Shown: positions 23,332 through 34,786, numbered from the stretch's first letter. The stretch: 64,000 bases of DNA from Cycas panzhihuaensis (GCA_023213395.1 CM041465.1:117869741-117933740); one strand, 5' to 3'. Program-made: numbers and translations. The notes: generated by a model from the letters alone, not told the origin.

Positions 23332-26242
23332 TAAGGTGAAGTCAAAGCCAAGTTAAGCGAGGTGAAGCCAAGTTGAAGTGAGTTTGAGTGTTGATTGGTG
23401 AAACCCTAATTTAGGTGTATGTGGAGGTGGCTCCATAGAGCTTTATTCATTCCTGTTCCCATTTTTCAATGCCATTTGTATGCCCCAGAGATGTTATGAG
23501 TCCTTGGCTGAGCTGTGGAAGAATGTAAACCCTAGTTGTAGAACTGTGAAGTCATAATACGATCATTTTAAAAGGTATGATACTTATTGACTGTGTGGTA
23601 TTTGCCATCCTACATGCATATATATCATTGCTAGTTGATGATTTCATTCTGAACCTGCATAATGATATTTTGTTCACCTATTAGTATATTTGCGTCACTA
23701 TGTATTTTGCCATATCTGCATGAATCTGAATCACCGAGATGTTGATGCGACCTGTGTTCTATTATCACCGTACAATAATTGCCCAGCCATGATATTAAAT
23801 AAAGGTGCCCGTCAGCTATGATATTACAACCGTTGGATATATGTAGTTGCCCATTTATTAGATCATTGGTTTAGGTTTTGAGCATTATATTGATATGTTG
23901 CAGCCAATTCATTATTCACTATTTTGTATTACATCTGTGTAAGTATCATTAATTACCGTTGTTTTTGCCCTCGTGCCTATGTGAATTTGTAATCTGTGTT
24001 AAAATTCTTCAGCCAGAGGTCTTCTATTAACCCTATGTGATTATTCTACCATCTTTTCTTATAAACTTGCATCATGTATGTGTCCTGTACTCTGTTTGTC
24101 CACCTGCGTGATGATATTCTTCATCGCCCAGTGATAGATAATATTATTGTGCCACCATTTATCTATAACTTCATCACTGCCTATTAATGTATATGTGCAA
24201 CTGTCATTAATACATTACAGTCGACTGAAATATGTCATTAATATTTGCACTGCCCTTTCTACATTTGCAGTCTTTTATTTTTGTAGTTGCCCATTGAAGA
24301 CTTAATCCGTGGCCATATTTATAAGCTTTCGTGTGATGACTTAACGAAGCCCATGTAAAATTATTTTTTGCCGAACTTATATCTGATCTCTGCCCATGGA
24401 TCATTAACATTTGCATGATATATTCATTACCTATTTGATGTATTTGAGTAATCATGTTGCTGTGTCTGTTTGCATATAATCGTCTAGCCCATGTTGATCT
24501 GATCAATGCGATGATCTTTGAACCTTATACATCGCAATCCACCTGTGTGTAGCCATTCATAGCTTCATCATCTCTGCATTGTAGCATTTGCCCATATCCG
24601 TGTAATGACATTGCCACTGCCATTAATATATTGCAATCATCGTTAGTCTATTCTCCATTACGACCATTGAATATTATGCATTTCAATTAATTTTGTTTTC
24701 TTTTGTTATGCTTCATAAAGTCATTTTTTATATATATTGAACGTTCAATATTCAATTTATATTGTTGCTTGCTATTTCGCCATTGTATTTTATCAAATCA
24801 TTTTTGATATTTGAATGCCCTTTTAAGATTATTTTTTAAGTCACTTTGGTATATTGATACCTTTTTTGTTAATATACTTTGTCGCATTTTTTGACCTTAA
24901 TGAGATGAGAGTGTATACCCTTTAATGGCCTAAACATATTTTATAAGACCTCATATTGATATATGGAGATTAAGACAATTTTGAAATGTGCCAAAGTGGT
25001 GATGTATGCATGGGTTAGATGGCAACATGAGGTGTATTTGAGAGGCATGTTGGTGATATGGATAACTCTCTAGTATGAATCTTTATAAGAGAGTTTTATG
25101 ATGATGTAAATGGGTGATTTTGAGGCCTTGCATTATTCTCTTGCAAGTAATTGTGTGATAGGCAAGGTTGCCAATGTTTGATGCTCTCTAGCATAAAAGA
25201 GTAATTTGGGTGATGTTGCGATATGAGGTATCTATTTGAGGCTATCATACATGGGTTACACATGAGAGAGTGAGTTGGGTGAAGAGATATCTATTGTTTC
25301 TCTTGTTTACATAAGTAAGTTGGGTGACTTAGTACTCTTTGGAATGTGATCTTTATGGGCATGATAATTTGACATATTTTGATGGTGTATTCTTTTTGAT
25401 GGACAAAATTGAGGGCATGTCAAGGGCATGAGAAAGGTAATAAGAAGACATTGTAATCAAGGTAATGATTAATAAGCAAATGAGTTATTATTACAAGGAA
25501 GCAATCTTTGGCATTGAGTTGATAGTGGAGTCCTTACAGTTATGGCCTTATGGCAATATGAGTGAGTAGTTTTTTGAAGTTCTTGGTTAATGTGTTGATA
25601 TGATGACATGAGATGAAGTTTGAGGTTTTTCATTATTCATTTGTATGCGATTATATGAGAATACTTTGATGATATGAGGTATTGATGAGGTGACTGTTTA
25701 GGCCTTCTTGTATGTATTTCATATGGGAGAGTACCTTGGTAATGCGAGATGACATTAACTTATATTTTGCACTCTATTGGCTTAAGACTTTTTGTGGATA
25801 TATGATGAGGTATGTGTTTGCATGAGAGAGTTGATGAAGTGATGACTTGGCAATTATGAACCTTGTAACATGTGAGGTTACATGATAAGGTTGGATACTT
25901 TATTGGTGAGTTAAGGAAGAAATTAGGCATGTTTCATGATGTGAATAGGCAAAGAAGGATGAGTTTTTGTTGAAGTTACATGAGTTGAAAGTGCAATGGC
26001 ATGAGGTGTGTGTTTTAGGCAATCAAGTGAAGTGTGTGTCTTGGTAGCGACACATGACATGTATGATCATCATGAGATTTATGAGGCATCGATTTGGTGA
26101 AGTGAGTGTTTGGATTCTATGTGACTGGTTAGTAATATATGAAATGGATAAGACAATGATGTGATAATAAAGTCAATGATGTGAGATATGAAACATGAGG
26201 AAATTTGTTAAGAGTGATCAATAGGCAAGTTACCAATGATAA
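23332..26242 (+). other. element D non-coding interior with diffuse repeats
   Basis: The first part, to about 24700, holds loosely repeated phrases such as TTGCCCAT and CATTAATATTTGCA. From about 24900 to 26230 it changes to loose repeats built on ATGAGGT, GATATGAGG and GAGAG. No coding frame is recognisable. Sequence of the second type also appears in the interior of element E on its minus strand (about 46370-46600), so the two elements may share ancestry. Confidence 0.5.
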
Positions 26243-27342
26243 GTGAGTTTATTGATTGAAAAAGGGACGTGGCATATGGACATGGTATTTACAATCATGG
26301 AGGATAATGATGTAGTTATATATGCTCATGAAACAAATGAATATTACTTAAGGGATTCATTTCTTCTAGTACCTAAATGCAATAGTGAAAACTACTTCTT
26401 TTGGATAATTAAAATGAGATGTTTATTCATAGCTAGAGGTTTATGGAAGATTGTTACTGATGAATATGATATCCCCAATGATGAAGAAGAAAAGCAAATG
26501 CTTGAGAAGAAAGATAGAGAAGCATTCATTATTATTCATGTTGCATTCAATGAGATTGATCTTCCTTCCAAATTCTATTTTGTTATTCCTATGACTACAT
26601 GCAAGTAATGCTAAAGAAGCTTGGGATTTTCTAAGGAAAGTATTTGAACAAACTCCTGAAGAAATACAACAAATGATTGAAAAGGTAATTAAGGCTAGTT
26701 ATGGTACAGGTATAACGAATGAAGAAAGTATCATCAACATTGATGAAACAACATGTGAAGATGAAGAATGTCTGAGTACTAACAAAATTTCTACTATTAA
26801 ATGCATTAATGAGATTACAGATGAAGACATTCAAAATGATGAATTGATTTTAAGAGAAATTGAATCTAATGATCCTATAAAGGATGAGTCTTATATTGAT
26901 GATATTCCTTCTTTAAGCATTGATTCAAGTTTAAAGAGTATGCAAGTTGATCAAGACTCCACTCCTAAGATTGAAGAATTCACTGTTGTTCATGGTGATC
27001 AAGAGTTTATACAGGATAATGATGATAGGCAAGTTGTGATTAAAGATGGTTACTTATAGGATCTTCATCAGACTAGACCAGCTCCAATAAAGAAACATGA
27101 TTTATACTTACTAGAGCAGCCACATCAACATTGTCACTATAGAATTGAAGATGGAAATCAAGCTGAAGATATCATCTTACAAAGGCATCAATATAGAATT
27201 GAAGATAAAAATCAAGATGAAGACATCATTCTGTAACAAATACATCATTACAAGATTGAAGACAAGGATCAAGTTGAAGACATCATTCTCAAGACATTTT
27301 TAAAGACAAAGCATTGGAAATATAAACGACCCAAATGTACAT
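26243..27342 (+). CDS. gag of element D with acidic tail and 19-residue tandem repeats (frameshift, stops)
   Basis: The N-terminal part reads FLLVPKCNSENYFFWIIKMR and LFIARGLWKIVTDEYDIP, the usual plant Copia gag opening. It continues with AFIIIHVAFNEIDLPSKFYF. A frameshift near 26600 leads to ATSNAKEAWDFLRKVFEQTP, the A-K-E-A-W-D helix of UBN2. After this the protein leaves the family pattern. It becomes acidic (EESIINIDETTCEDEECL and similar) and, past a TAG at 27057, ends with three 19-residue repeats of the form HxYxIEDxxQxEDIIL (27129-27300). The last repeat reaches almost to the polypurine tract. There is no zinc knuckle and no pol. The start at 26243 may be upstream of the original one. 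Confidence 0.72.
27129..27300 (+). repeat. three tandem 57-60 bp units in the element D gag tail
   Basis: Three successive units encode HCHYRIEDGNQAEDIIL, HQYRIEDKNQDEDIIL and HHYKIEDKDQVEDIIL. A stop (TAA) lies at the end of the second unit. Confidence 0.85.
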
Positions 27343-27352
27343 TCAGGGGGAG
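27343..27352 (+). other. element D polypurine tract
   Basis: TCAGGGGGAG lies directly before the TATTAGAATATTAATG start of the 3' LTR. Confidence 0.85.
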
Positions 27353-27575
27353 TATTAGAATATTAATGAACATTTGATATGTCCCATATGCAAGTGGGTC
27401 CTACTCTTCCATCATGACTTGTATTATAAACACACAACTTTGTATATCATATTGTAATGATGTTGTAATGATATTTTCTTAATACAATGGAGGTACCTTA
27501 AGGGTAGCGTTCGATCCTGTGGAGGTGTGTTTCATTCTGTTTGTGAATATTATTTGTGCAGGTTGATTTCCAACA
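27353..27575 (+). repeat. element D 3' LTR
   Basis: It is 223 bp and partners 23097-23319 without a length change. GAATG follows at 27576-27580. Confidence 0.92.
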
Positions 27576-27580
27576 GAATG

Positions 27581-27772
27581 CTCTTTGTATAGTCTAGATT
27601 CTTTCACGTTACTATTCATATGATTCTCACATGGGCTATCTTATGGAGAATATAGCACATCAGATTGCAGAAATAGTCTTGAAAGAGATAAATCTCAAGA
27701 TTTTATTCAAGATGCATGCTAGTGATGCTAAATGTAAATTAAATATGGTAAAAAATGTATTAGACTCTTGGA
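27581..27772 (+). pseudogene. dynein heavy chain fragment, second half
   Basis: In frame with 22961-23096 after removal of element D, this reads ALCIV, a TAG stop, ILSRYYSYDSHMGYLMENIA, HQIAEIVLKEINLKILFKM and then KLNMVKNVLDSW. The M-M-N-A-L-x-x-V-W-x-x-S-R-x-Y pattern and the K-x-VL-x-SW end are typical of dynein DHC_N1. The stop replaces the expected Trp (TGG to TAG), a C-to-T type change on the other strand. Similarity is lost after the final Trp, probably at an exon end. The combined 110 or so codons have no other break. Confidence 0.85.
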
Positions 27773-28858
27773 GGTTTTAAAGATAACTTACAGGAACAAA
27801 GTGGCTTCAGTGCACATAAACATATAATCATGGAAGAGATATTTCAAAAATTTCTTCAAATAATAACAGTAAAAAAACATTTAATGGAAGAATATAACCA
27901 TATAATAGAGCCGCAATAAAACCAAGAAATTTTTTAAATATATTGATAGAAATATATCAAATAAATGAAATGCATATATATTTGTATCTGAAATATTTCA
28001 AATATGTTAGAGCAGAAAACCAAGAAATATATGTTTAAATCTAAAATAAAACAAGGAACCTCATCAACAGATGTAGCAGATTTGTAGTAGGTTGATTTCT
28101 GAAGATAAGATCTTCTTCCACACAAGTCAAAGCTTCAAACAGATTTCTCTAGTAGATAGATTTACTATTATATATGGCTTGTTGGGTTGAATATGCACCA
28201 AAACTTGCAGATCTGAAAAAAGAACTTGAAAAATGGTCAAATATGTGATAAAATATATAGATCTAAAAGAAAACTTGAATAAATATTATAAATCTGAAGT
28301 AAGTATTGCAGATCTAAAGTAAATATTATAGATTTGGAGCCAATATTACAGATCTGAAGAAAATATTATAGATCTAAAATAAATAAACCATAAAATGATA
28401 AAATATTTGATAAAATAAGCATATTTTAAGAGTATATAATAGATCTGAAAAAAACTTTGAATAAATATTACTTGCAGCTGTGCTCCTGCATAGATCTGAA
28501 AAAATATTAGATAAATAGATAAAAATATACTTGAAAATTATCAAATATATGATAGAAATATATAAAACTTGTTGATAAAACCTCTATAGAGTGATAAAAA
28601 CTTGATATTTACTATTTGTAGCTATGCACCTATATAAATATGAAAATAAATCTGAAATATATTTCTTACATCATAAGTAAAACTCAAGAATAATCAAATC
28701 TCTGATAAAAAATACAAGAAACTTATTGATAAATTTTACGGAAAATGAATATAACCAATCTTTGCTTGATTTTAAGTAGATTTGCTATAGATATCAATAA
28801 ATCTTCTTGCTCTTCATAAAAACTTCAATAGGCCAGCAAAATGCTAATAGATCAACTA

Positions 28859-28870
28859 GATCTAATATCA
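28859..28870 (-). other. element C primer binding site
   Basis: On the minus strand TGATATTAGATC lies 2 nt after the LTR end. It is a decayed form of the TGGTATTAGAGC found at the same place in B. Confidence 0.65.
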
Positions 28871-28872
28871 AA

Positions 28873-29273
28873 TGTAAGAAAATAAGCGATGGAGAACAGG
28901 GTAGAACATATACAAAATAATCATAAATTAATATATCATTGTTGCATAAACATAAGATCTTTTGTATTCAATCTATTTTTGTAGAAAAACATTACAAATG
29001 TCTAAACGTATGCAGTGTCTAAAGATACCAAATTGCACACCCCTCAAAATATATAGTTTGGGGGAGGAGGGAAACTCCTCAACCCCTAAAATTTAAATAA
29101 CAATAAAATAATAACTTAACTTAAATGAATTTAACTCAACTTAACTTAAATCAAATCAACCTTACCTTATACTTACCTACACATGTGAGCACCCACATGT
29201 GTAAATTGATGAGAGTGAGATGTGCACTCCTGGTTGGAAGGTGGGAGTGGGGTGATGAGCATTAACCCCAACA
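28873..29273 (-). repeat. element C 5' LTR
   Basis: It is 401 bp and starts on the minus strand at 29273 with TGTTGGGGTTAATGC. It ends CTTACA. It lacks the extra inner primer-like site present in the LTRs of B. Confidence 0.88.
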
Positions 29274-29278
29274 ATTTT

Positions 29279-31085
29279 ATATCTTAAACTTAAGTTAAAC
29301 CTTATTAAGGAGGTATTTTCTTTAAAAGTTATATAACATCTATTCTAGTTTCTTAACCTTAACCACTTTATTTTTCTACTTTTAATTTTAAATTATGTTT
29401 ATTTTACAAGTATCTTTAGAAATTAATGGAGGTAAATTAAACCTCTTTATTGAGATATTTAACCTAAAAGTTGTGTGACATCTCTTTTAGCTTTTAAAAC
29501 TTAACCAATTTAATTTTCCACCTTTAATTTTAAATTATATTTAATTTATGAGTGTGTTTAGACATTTAAGGAAGTAAGTTAAATCTTATGGCATCTCTCC
29601 TTAGCCTGGCAAGATCAATATCCTTAATGATCTAGGATTTTTAGGTTTTAGATTATATTAATTCAATCAATATATTTTGTTACCCATGTACTTTTGAAGA
29701 TATTTATAATACTAGAAGAAACCTAACTAAGGGGTTACTTATAGTAATTGAGAAAGTTTTAACAATAAAAGCATCTAACAGAATAAGATAAGCAAGAAAA
29801 CACTATAAATAGAGGAATAAAAAATGTAGAAAGTTCTTGTAAAGTTACATAAAAGTCATATTTATAATCCATCAAACTTAGGTGGATACCTTATTTTTCC
29901 ATTGACTAAGATTAGACTCATCATCAACTAAGGACATACACACCCATCTACCACAATAATAGGTAAATGTTAGTAGACATGCTTATAAATCTCAATGACT
30001 AAATTTGAAATAAAAATAAGAAGCACATATGTTTAATTCATATGTTGTGATGAATGGAGACTTATCTGGTTGTGGAAAATACTAGGGTTGATAGAGAATA
30101 CCATATAGTTGGCTTTGTAGACTTTGTCATGGCCAAGGGTGTATTTCTTTGAGTATTGGGTATAGAGATTATTTTCCTTGCATCAATGCATTTCTACAAG
30201 TGGAACATAAACTAGGGTTGATAAGGGCTCTATTAGAGAGTTTGCTATTATAACCTACTGTGACTTATTGAAATGTAATCACTAACATTAAAATTATATC
30301 TATCAAGGTTGTTAGCATTACATAGAGTCTCGATGAAAGGATGATGTCTATTATATTATAAACTCAGCCTCAATAACCTTTGTCATGGATATTTCTTATT
30401 TTAAATTTCATGGTAACATTATTTTCAAGAGCATTTAAATGCATTCCTTGAGCCCTGGCATATATGTATTGATAACTATTTGATGATCCAGGTTTTGACT
30501 AATTCAATTTTATAAAGTTTAGAACTTATTTATATAAGATTCCACCAATGTTACTTGCCTCAACCATGTGATTTGATTAAAAAAAGACTAGTTCCAAGTT
30601 TCTATATATTATTTAGGAAAACTATTATAAAAGTATACCCATGATTGGTTAGTGAGGTACACATATTATCATCAATAGAACTAATAATGTGCCTTACTGT
30701 CAAGGTGGATAGAGATAAATATTAATTAGTCATCGACTAATATTGGATTGAGTGAAAATTAGTATTCTAACATGTTTTTCCAACTCCTTGCACTATCTTT
30801 GTTAAGATCTAGGTCAACTATAGGTATTTTAATCTTGTGATGGAGTAATTGTTATTATGGTGGCATGGTTAGAGGTGAAGGAGAACTGCTTACTAAAGGA
30901 GGACCACTTGACAAGCTTTAGGTGCTTATTAAGTTGGATGACATGTTTAATAATTAAGCATAGATCTATATCACCTAGTTCACAAGAGAAAATATGTCAT
31001 TCTTTGTGGCCATCTCATTCTTAAATTTAGTAAACTAAGTCTCCAATATAGTGATTTAGTCAACCCAGGTAGGAGCTATCATATG
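29279..31085. other. unassigned sequence between elements C and L
   Basis: This is about 1.8 kb with no coding signal and no paired LTR that I can find. The first 350 bp hold a tandem duplication (29296-29640). The remainder is featureless AT-rich sequence. Confidence 0.4.
29296..29640. repeat. tandem duplication, 130-150 bp unit, about 2.3 copies
   Basis: Units start with TAAACC or TAAATC at 29296, 29448 and 29580. They share CTTTTAATTTTAAATTAT and a TTTAAAACTTAACCA-like block. The copies are diverged by many substitutions and small indels. Confidence 0.6.
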
Positions 31086-31402
31086 TATTAGAAATAAATG
31101 CCCAATACAAGTCCAAGATTATACAAGACTATGAAACATAAAGATATATATATATGAACAAATAAATAATTATATGTAGCAATATAAAACACAAGCTACT
31201 TATGGGAAATAACCACATTCAATTATATTATGATAAACTAATACATATTTATAGTATATATCACTACTTAGTTGTTCAATCAAAATTTATGAGCTATTTG
31301 GTTAACTAATGACTAGTTACATAAAGAAGTATGCATATTATAAACCCTTAGTAAATATCAAATGGGTAATTACATTAATTTAATATTTCTATTAGTTAAT
31401 AT
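31086..31402 (-). repeat. element L left LTR, interrupted at 31402
   Basis: It matches 39432-39744 nearly throughout, for example ATTATATTATGATAAACTAA. The last bases of the repeat resume at 37493-37501 beyond element B. Confidence 0.75.
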
Positions 31403-31838
31403 TATTGAGGTTAATAGTTACCACCCCAGTCCCACCTTCTAACCAAGAGTGCACACCTCACTCTCCTCAATTTATACATATGGGTGCTCATATGTGTAGG
31501 TAAGTATAAGGTAAGGTTGATTTGATTTAAGTTAATTTGAGTTAAGTTAAGTTATTATTTTATTGTTATTTAAATTTCAGGGGTTGAGGAGTCTCCCTCC
31601 TCCCCCAAACTATATATTTTGAGGGGTGTGCAACCCTAGTGTCTTTAGACACTACCTTCATTTTGGACATTTATAATACTCTCTCTACAAAAATGGATTG
31701 AATACAATGGATCATGTATTTGTGTAATAATAATATATTGATTTATGATTATCTCTTTTATATTCTGCCATGTTCTCCATAATTATTTTTCCATCATTTG
31801 GTATCAGAGCTATTTTAGGCCTGCATTATTTTCCTTCA
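31403..31838 (+). repeat. element B 5' LTR
   Basis: It is 436 bp. The start is TATTGAGGTTAAT, mutated from TGTTGGGGTTAAT, and the end is TTTTCCTTCA. An inner primer-like TTGGTATCAGAGC (31798-31810) lies about 28 nt before the true end. Confidence 0.88.
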
Positions 31839-31840
31839 TA

Positions 31841-31852
31841 TGGTATTAGAGC
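31841..31852 (+). other. element B primer binding site
   Basis: TGGTATTAGAGC lies 2 nt after the LTR end fixed by the target duplication. It fits the 3' end of initiator tRNA-Met with one mismatch. Confidence 0.8.
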
Positions 31853-33667
31853 AGGTTGATCTATTAGCATTTTGCTAGCCTGTTGAAGTTTTTTTATGAA
31901 GAGTAAGAAGATTTATTGATATCTACAGCATATCTACTCACAACCAATAAATACTAGTTATTTTCATTTTTCTCCAAAAGTTTATTAGCAAGTTTTTTAT
32001 ATTTTTTTATCAGAGATTTAATTATTCTTAAAGATATACTTGTGATATAACAAATATATTTTAGATTTTCTTTAGATTTATGCAGGTGAATAGCTACAAA
32101 CAACAAATATCAAGTTTTATCACTCTACAAGAGGGTTTATCAACAAGTTTTATATATTTTTATCAAATATTTGACATTCTTCAAGCATATTTTATCTATT
32201 TATCCAATACTTTTTCCAAATCTATGCAGGAGCACAACTATAAGTAATATTTATTCAAAGTTTTCTTCAGATTTGCTATATATCCTTTAGATATGCTCAT
32301 TTTATCAAATATTTGATAGCTTTTTGGTTTATTTTGTTTAGATCTACAATATCTACTCAAGTTTTCTTTAGATCTACTATTTTTTTAATTATTTCACCAT
32401 TTTTTGGTTATTTGCTTTAGATCTACAATATTGGCTATAGATCTGTAATATTTACTTTATATTTATAACATTCATTTTAGATCTTCTATATATTCTTCAT
32501 ATCTACTTATTTCATCAAATATTTCACCATTTTCTAATTTATTTATTTCAGATCTATAATATTTACTTTAGATTTGTAATATTGGCTATAGATCTGTAAT
32601 ATTTACTTTAAATTATAATATTTATTCAAGTTTTCTTCAGATCTGCTACATATTCTTTTAGATTTGCTTATTTTATCATATATTTGACTATTTTTTCAAG
32701 TTCTTTTTTTAAAGCTGTAAGTTTTGGTGTATATTCAGCCCAATAAGCCATATATCATAGTATATCTGTCTACTGGAGAAATCTGTTTGAAGCTTCAACT
32801 TGTGTGGAATAAGATCTCATCTTTGGAAGTCAATCTGCTATAAATCAGTCACAACTAATTACCAGGTTCTTCATATTTATATTCAAATTTAAACATATAT
32901 TTTCTTACTTTTTTAATTTATTTTCATCAATACATTTAGATCTACTCTCTCAGAACTTAAAACTTTGTAGATCCATGTGTTGGTAGCATTGAAAGCTTGA
33001 ATCTCTAGATTAATCTTTACCATTTTAGGTCTTTGGATATTCGACCTTTTCCTAATTTAGTCCTTTTACAGGCATATTTTTGTTTATTTTTTAAATAAAA
33101 TAGTCTATAAGCAACCCCAAACAGAAACAAAATCTGTAGAAAATGTAACTTTGTTACCCTATTCTGGTGCTTGCATAATACACTATCTTCAAGCCTTTGC
33201 AGCAATTAGCATGCATGGTATACACATCATCTAATTCAAGACTCCTTATATACTTTATATCTACATTTGATATCTCATATACTTTGCAAGGTACATTGTC
33301 ATATTTAAATGTATGTGAGTTTTGTTTAATAAGAGGTTGCACTATTCTTAGTTAGAGATTTGATCTAATTTCTATTACTGGTCTGATAAGCACTCTTCCA
33401 TTTATATGAACATTTATATTTATAAATATAAACATTATTACCATACAAACATACACTTACATACAAATATTATTACTAGTATATTGCTTCACACATTACA
33501 TTCAAGCATTAGTATACTTTTAATTGCTAAAAGTCAAAGGTTGTTTCAACCATTAACAACAAAAGCCATCAATACTTATTTTAAAACCTTCTTGATACAA
33601 ATCAAGAAACTTTTGATAAAAGGCATCAACAATAGTAAAAGTCTTCCATGATTAAGGAAAATAACCA

Positions 33668-33862
33668 TCGACCACAAATTGCATCTTCTACATCACGTGC
33701 ATCCTTAAACTCGATAAAGCAATAGCCTGGAGGCCTGGGAGGAATCTTCAAATTAATATCAACAATAGGTCCATTCTTATAAAACAGGTCTTCAACTTCC
33801 CATTCCCGAATATCACCAAGTAGATTGCCAACATGCAAGGTTTGACTGGCTCAACTGCTCAC
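33668..33862 (-). pseudogene. SR splicing factor fragment (SF2/ASF type, first RRM)
   Basis: Sixty-five codons are collinear with the N-terminus of plant SF2-like SR proteins. They start at a GTG in place of ATG (33862), then SS[14 protein letters not shown], where the stop stands for Arg (CGA to TGA). LHVGNL is the RNP2 motif. [20 protein letters not shown] and [10 protein letters not shown] follow, then GYCFIEF (RNP1), and the fragment ends [10 protein letters not shown] 2-base loss after Arg65 shifts the frame. In the nucleus the intact protein binds exonic RNA and helps choose splice sites. Apart from two or three C-to-T type changes it is remarkably well kept. It lies antisense to element B. 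Confidence 0.9.
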
Positions 33863-33977
33863 TGTCACCGACCCTAACAACCTTCACTGGTAATTATTCT
33901 CTCAAAGAGATCAAAAGAGCTCCAAAAGACTGTCTGGTGGGTGTTGGTTGAACTAAACAAGCTCCATCGAAGGGAAT

Positions 33978-34139
33978 CTAAAGCTTCAACTCTTGTTTTC
34001 TTTGCAGACCCCTAGATATGAGAATCACATGTCGATCATTTTTAAAAGGAGATAGACAAGAAACTGAATCAATAGGCCACCCTTCATAGGGTGCAAATCT
34101 TGTTACTGGAACTGGTTCCTCATGTCTTAGTTCTTCATC
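33978..34139 (-). pseudogene. captured coding fragment, possibly WD40 part of an EDC4/VARICOSE-like decapping scaffold
   Basis: This 53-codon minus-strand frame is free of stops. It includes RFAPYEGWPIDSVSCLSPF, then NDRHVILISRGLQRKQELKL, and then a TAG. The spacing G-x-P-x-x-SV-x-x-L ... H-x-ILI-x-x-G ... ELK-x-(W) resembles a strand pair in the WD40 domain of plant VARICOSE/EDC4 proteins, with the TAG standing for Trp. This identification is by pattern memory only and could be wrong. It is 115 nt upstream of, and on the same strand as, the SR fragment, so two unrelated genes were joined. It lies antisense to element B. Confidence 0.45.
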
Positions 34140-34449
34140 CTACCTATGCACGCTCTGACCATCTGCGTGCTATGAACTGCATGCTCCTCATCCTCTTGTA
34201 GACTGCAGACTTGAACTGTGTGCTTTCACTTGATGTAGTTCAGTCCCCTCACTAACGTATTATTCAAGGACCATCCCACTAAAGCTAAGTTGTATCATTT
34301 CTTCAAGCTATCGATCTTGTCACTGTCTGTAGCTTATATAGCTTGCATATTTTCTTTTGATAAGCTATAGCTTACATAAGTTGTAGGCATCATAATATTC
34401 ATGTCTCTCCTCCCATTCCTGCTTTCTTTACACTCTCAAAGTAATTTGT

Positions 34450-34786
34450 AACTATTTCACTTGCTTGCAGTAAGGACAGTTTGGAATCCTTTAAAGCTTT
34501 GACAACACTAAAACAAAGTGAAGATCATTTATATCCATCATTTAGACATCTTAGAAAACTGCTGGGAGGTGGAGTCTTACTATTAAGCTCACCATTTCCT
34601 TCATGAGGAGAAGGTGTTCGCCTTGATTCAAAAGAGAATTTCCCTCCAATTAAGGCTCACCTAGAATGGTCATTCCCTGAGGAATTCAACCCTGCAAAGG
34701 ACTACCTCCTTATCAAGTATTGGTTATATCCACCAGCTGACAGTTTGCAATCATTGCTGAAGACTGGTGATAGTGATTCTGCTTAA
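34450..34786. pseudogene. third coding-like stretch in element B cargo, strand unclear
   Basis: Both strands look partly coding. On the minus strand one frame of about 112 codons has only three stops, each explicable by CGA-to-TGA or CAG-to-TAG. It includes GGKFSFESRRTPSPHEGNGE and VVKALKDSKLSLLQASE. On the plus strand a splice-acceptor-like TTTCACTTGCTTGCAG at about 34456-34471 is followed by KDSLESFKALTTLKQSEDHL. Later, in another frame, 54 open codons include EWSFPEEFNPAKDYLLIKYW. I favour the minus strand because one frame spans the whole stretch and the other cargo pieces are on that strand. The protein is not recognised. Confidence 0.35.

Larger units (their letters stand above)
23097..27575 (+). 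mobile_element. element D: non-autonomous gag-only LTR retrotransposon nested in the dynein fragment
   Basis: This 4,479-bp element has two 223-bp LTRs (23097-23319 and 27353-27575) and an exact GAATG duplication (23092-23096 and 27576-27580). The primer site abuts the 5' LTR. About 2.9 kb of non-coding interior follows, then a gag ORF (26243 to about 27340) that runs into the polypurine tract. No pol is present. By hand count the LTRs differ at about 17 positions, mostly transitions, so the insertion is old. It split the dynein fragment after that fragment was already inside element C. Confidence 0.92.
21640..27895. other. element C cargo slot (host gene fragments, split by element D)
   Basis: The sequence shared with B stops near 21640 on the 3' side and near 27895 on the 5' side of the element. 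Without nested D (4,479 bp plus duplication) the unique part is about 1.8 kb. It holds a GC-rich stretch with CGCCGCCGTC (about 21650-22270, possibly promoter or untranslated sequence), an HSP90 fragment (22472-22591) and a dynein heavy chain fragment (22961-23096 plus 27581-27772). Both coding fragments lie antisense to element C. Two unrelated genes side by side in one element indicate serial or chimeric capture. Confidence 0.72.
19175..29273 (-). mobile_element. element C: gag-bearing LTR element carrying HSP90 and dynein fragments
   Basis: It is 10.1 kb as it stands and about 5.6 kb without the nested element D. An exact target duplication ATTTT lies at 19170-19174 and 29274-29278. On the minus strand the order is 5' LTR (28873-29273), 2-nt spacer and primer site (28859-28870), a 5' internal segment shared with B (to about 27895), and the cargo slot (about 27895 to 21640). 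The shared 3' internal segment, the gag-like ORF (20285-19735), the polypurine tract and the 3' LTR (19175-19561) follow. No pol domain occurs. Its LTRs are closer to those of B than to those of A, including the block around GGGGGAGGAGGGAAACTCC. Confidence 0.85.
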
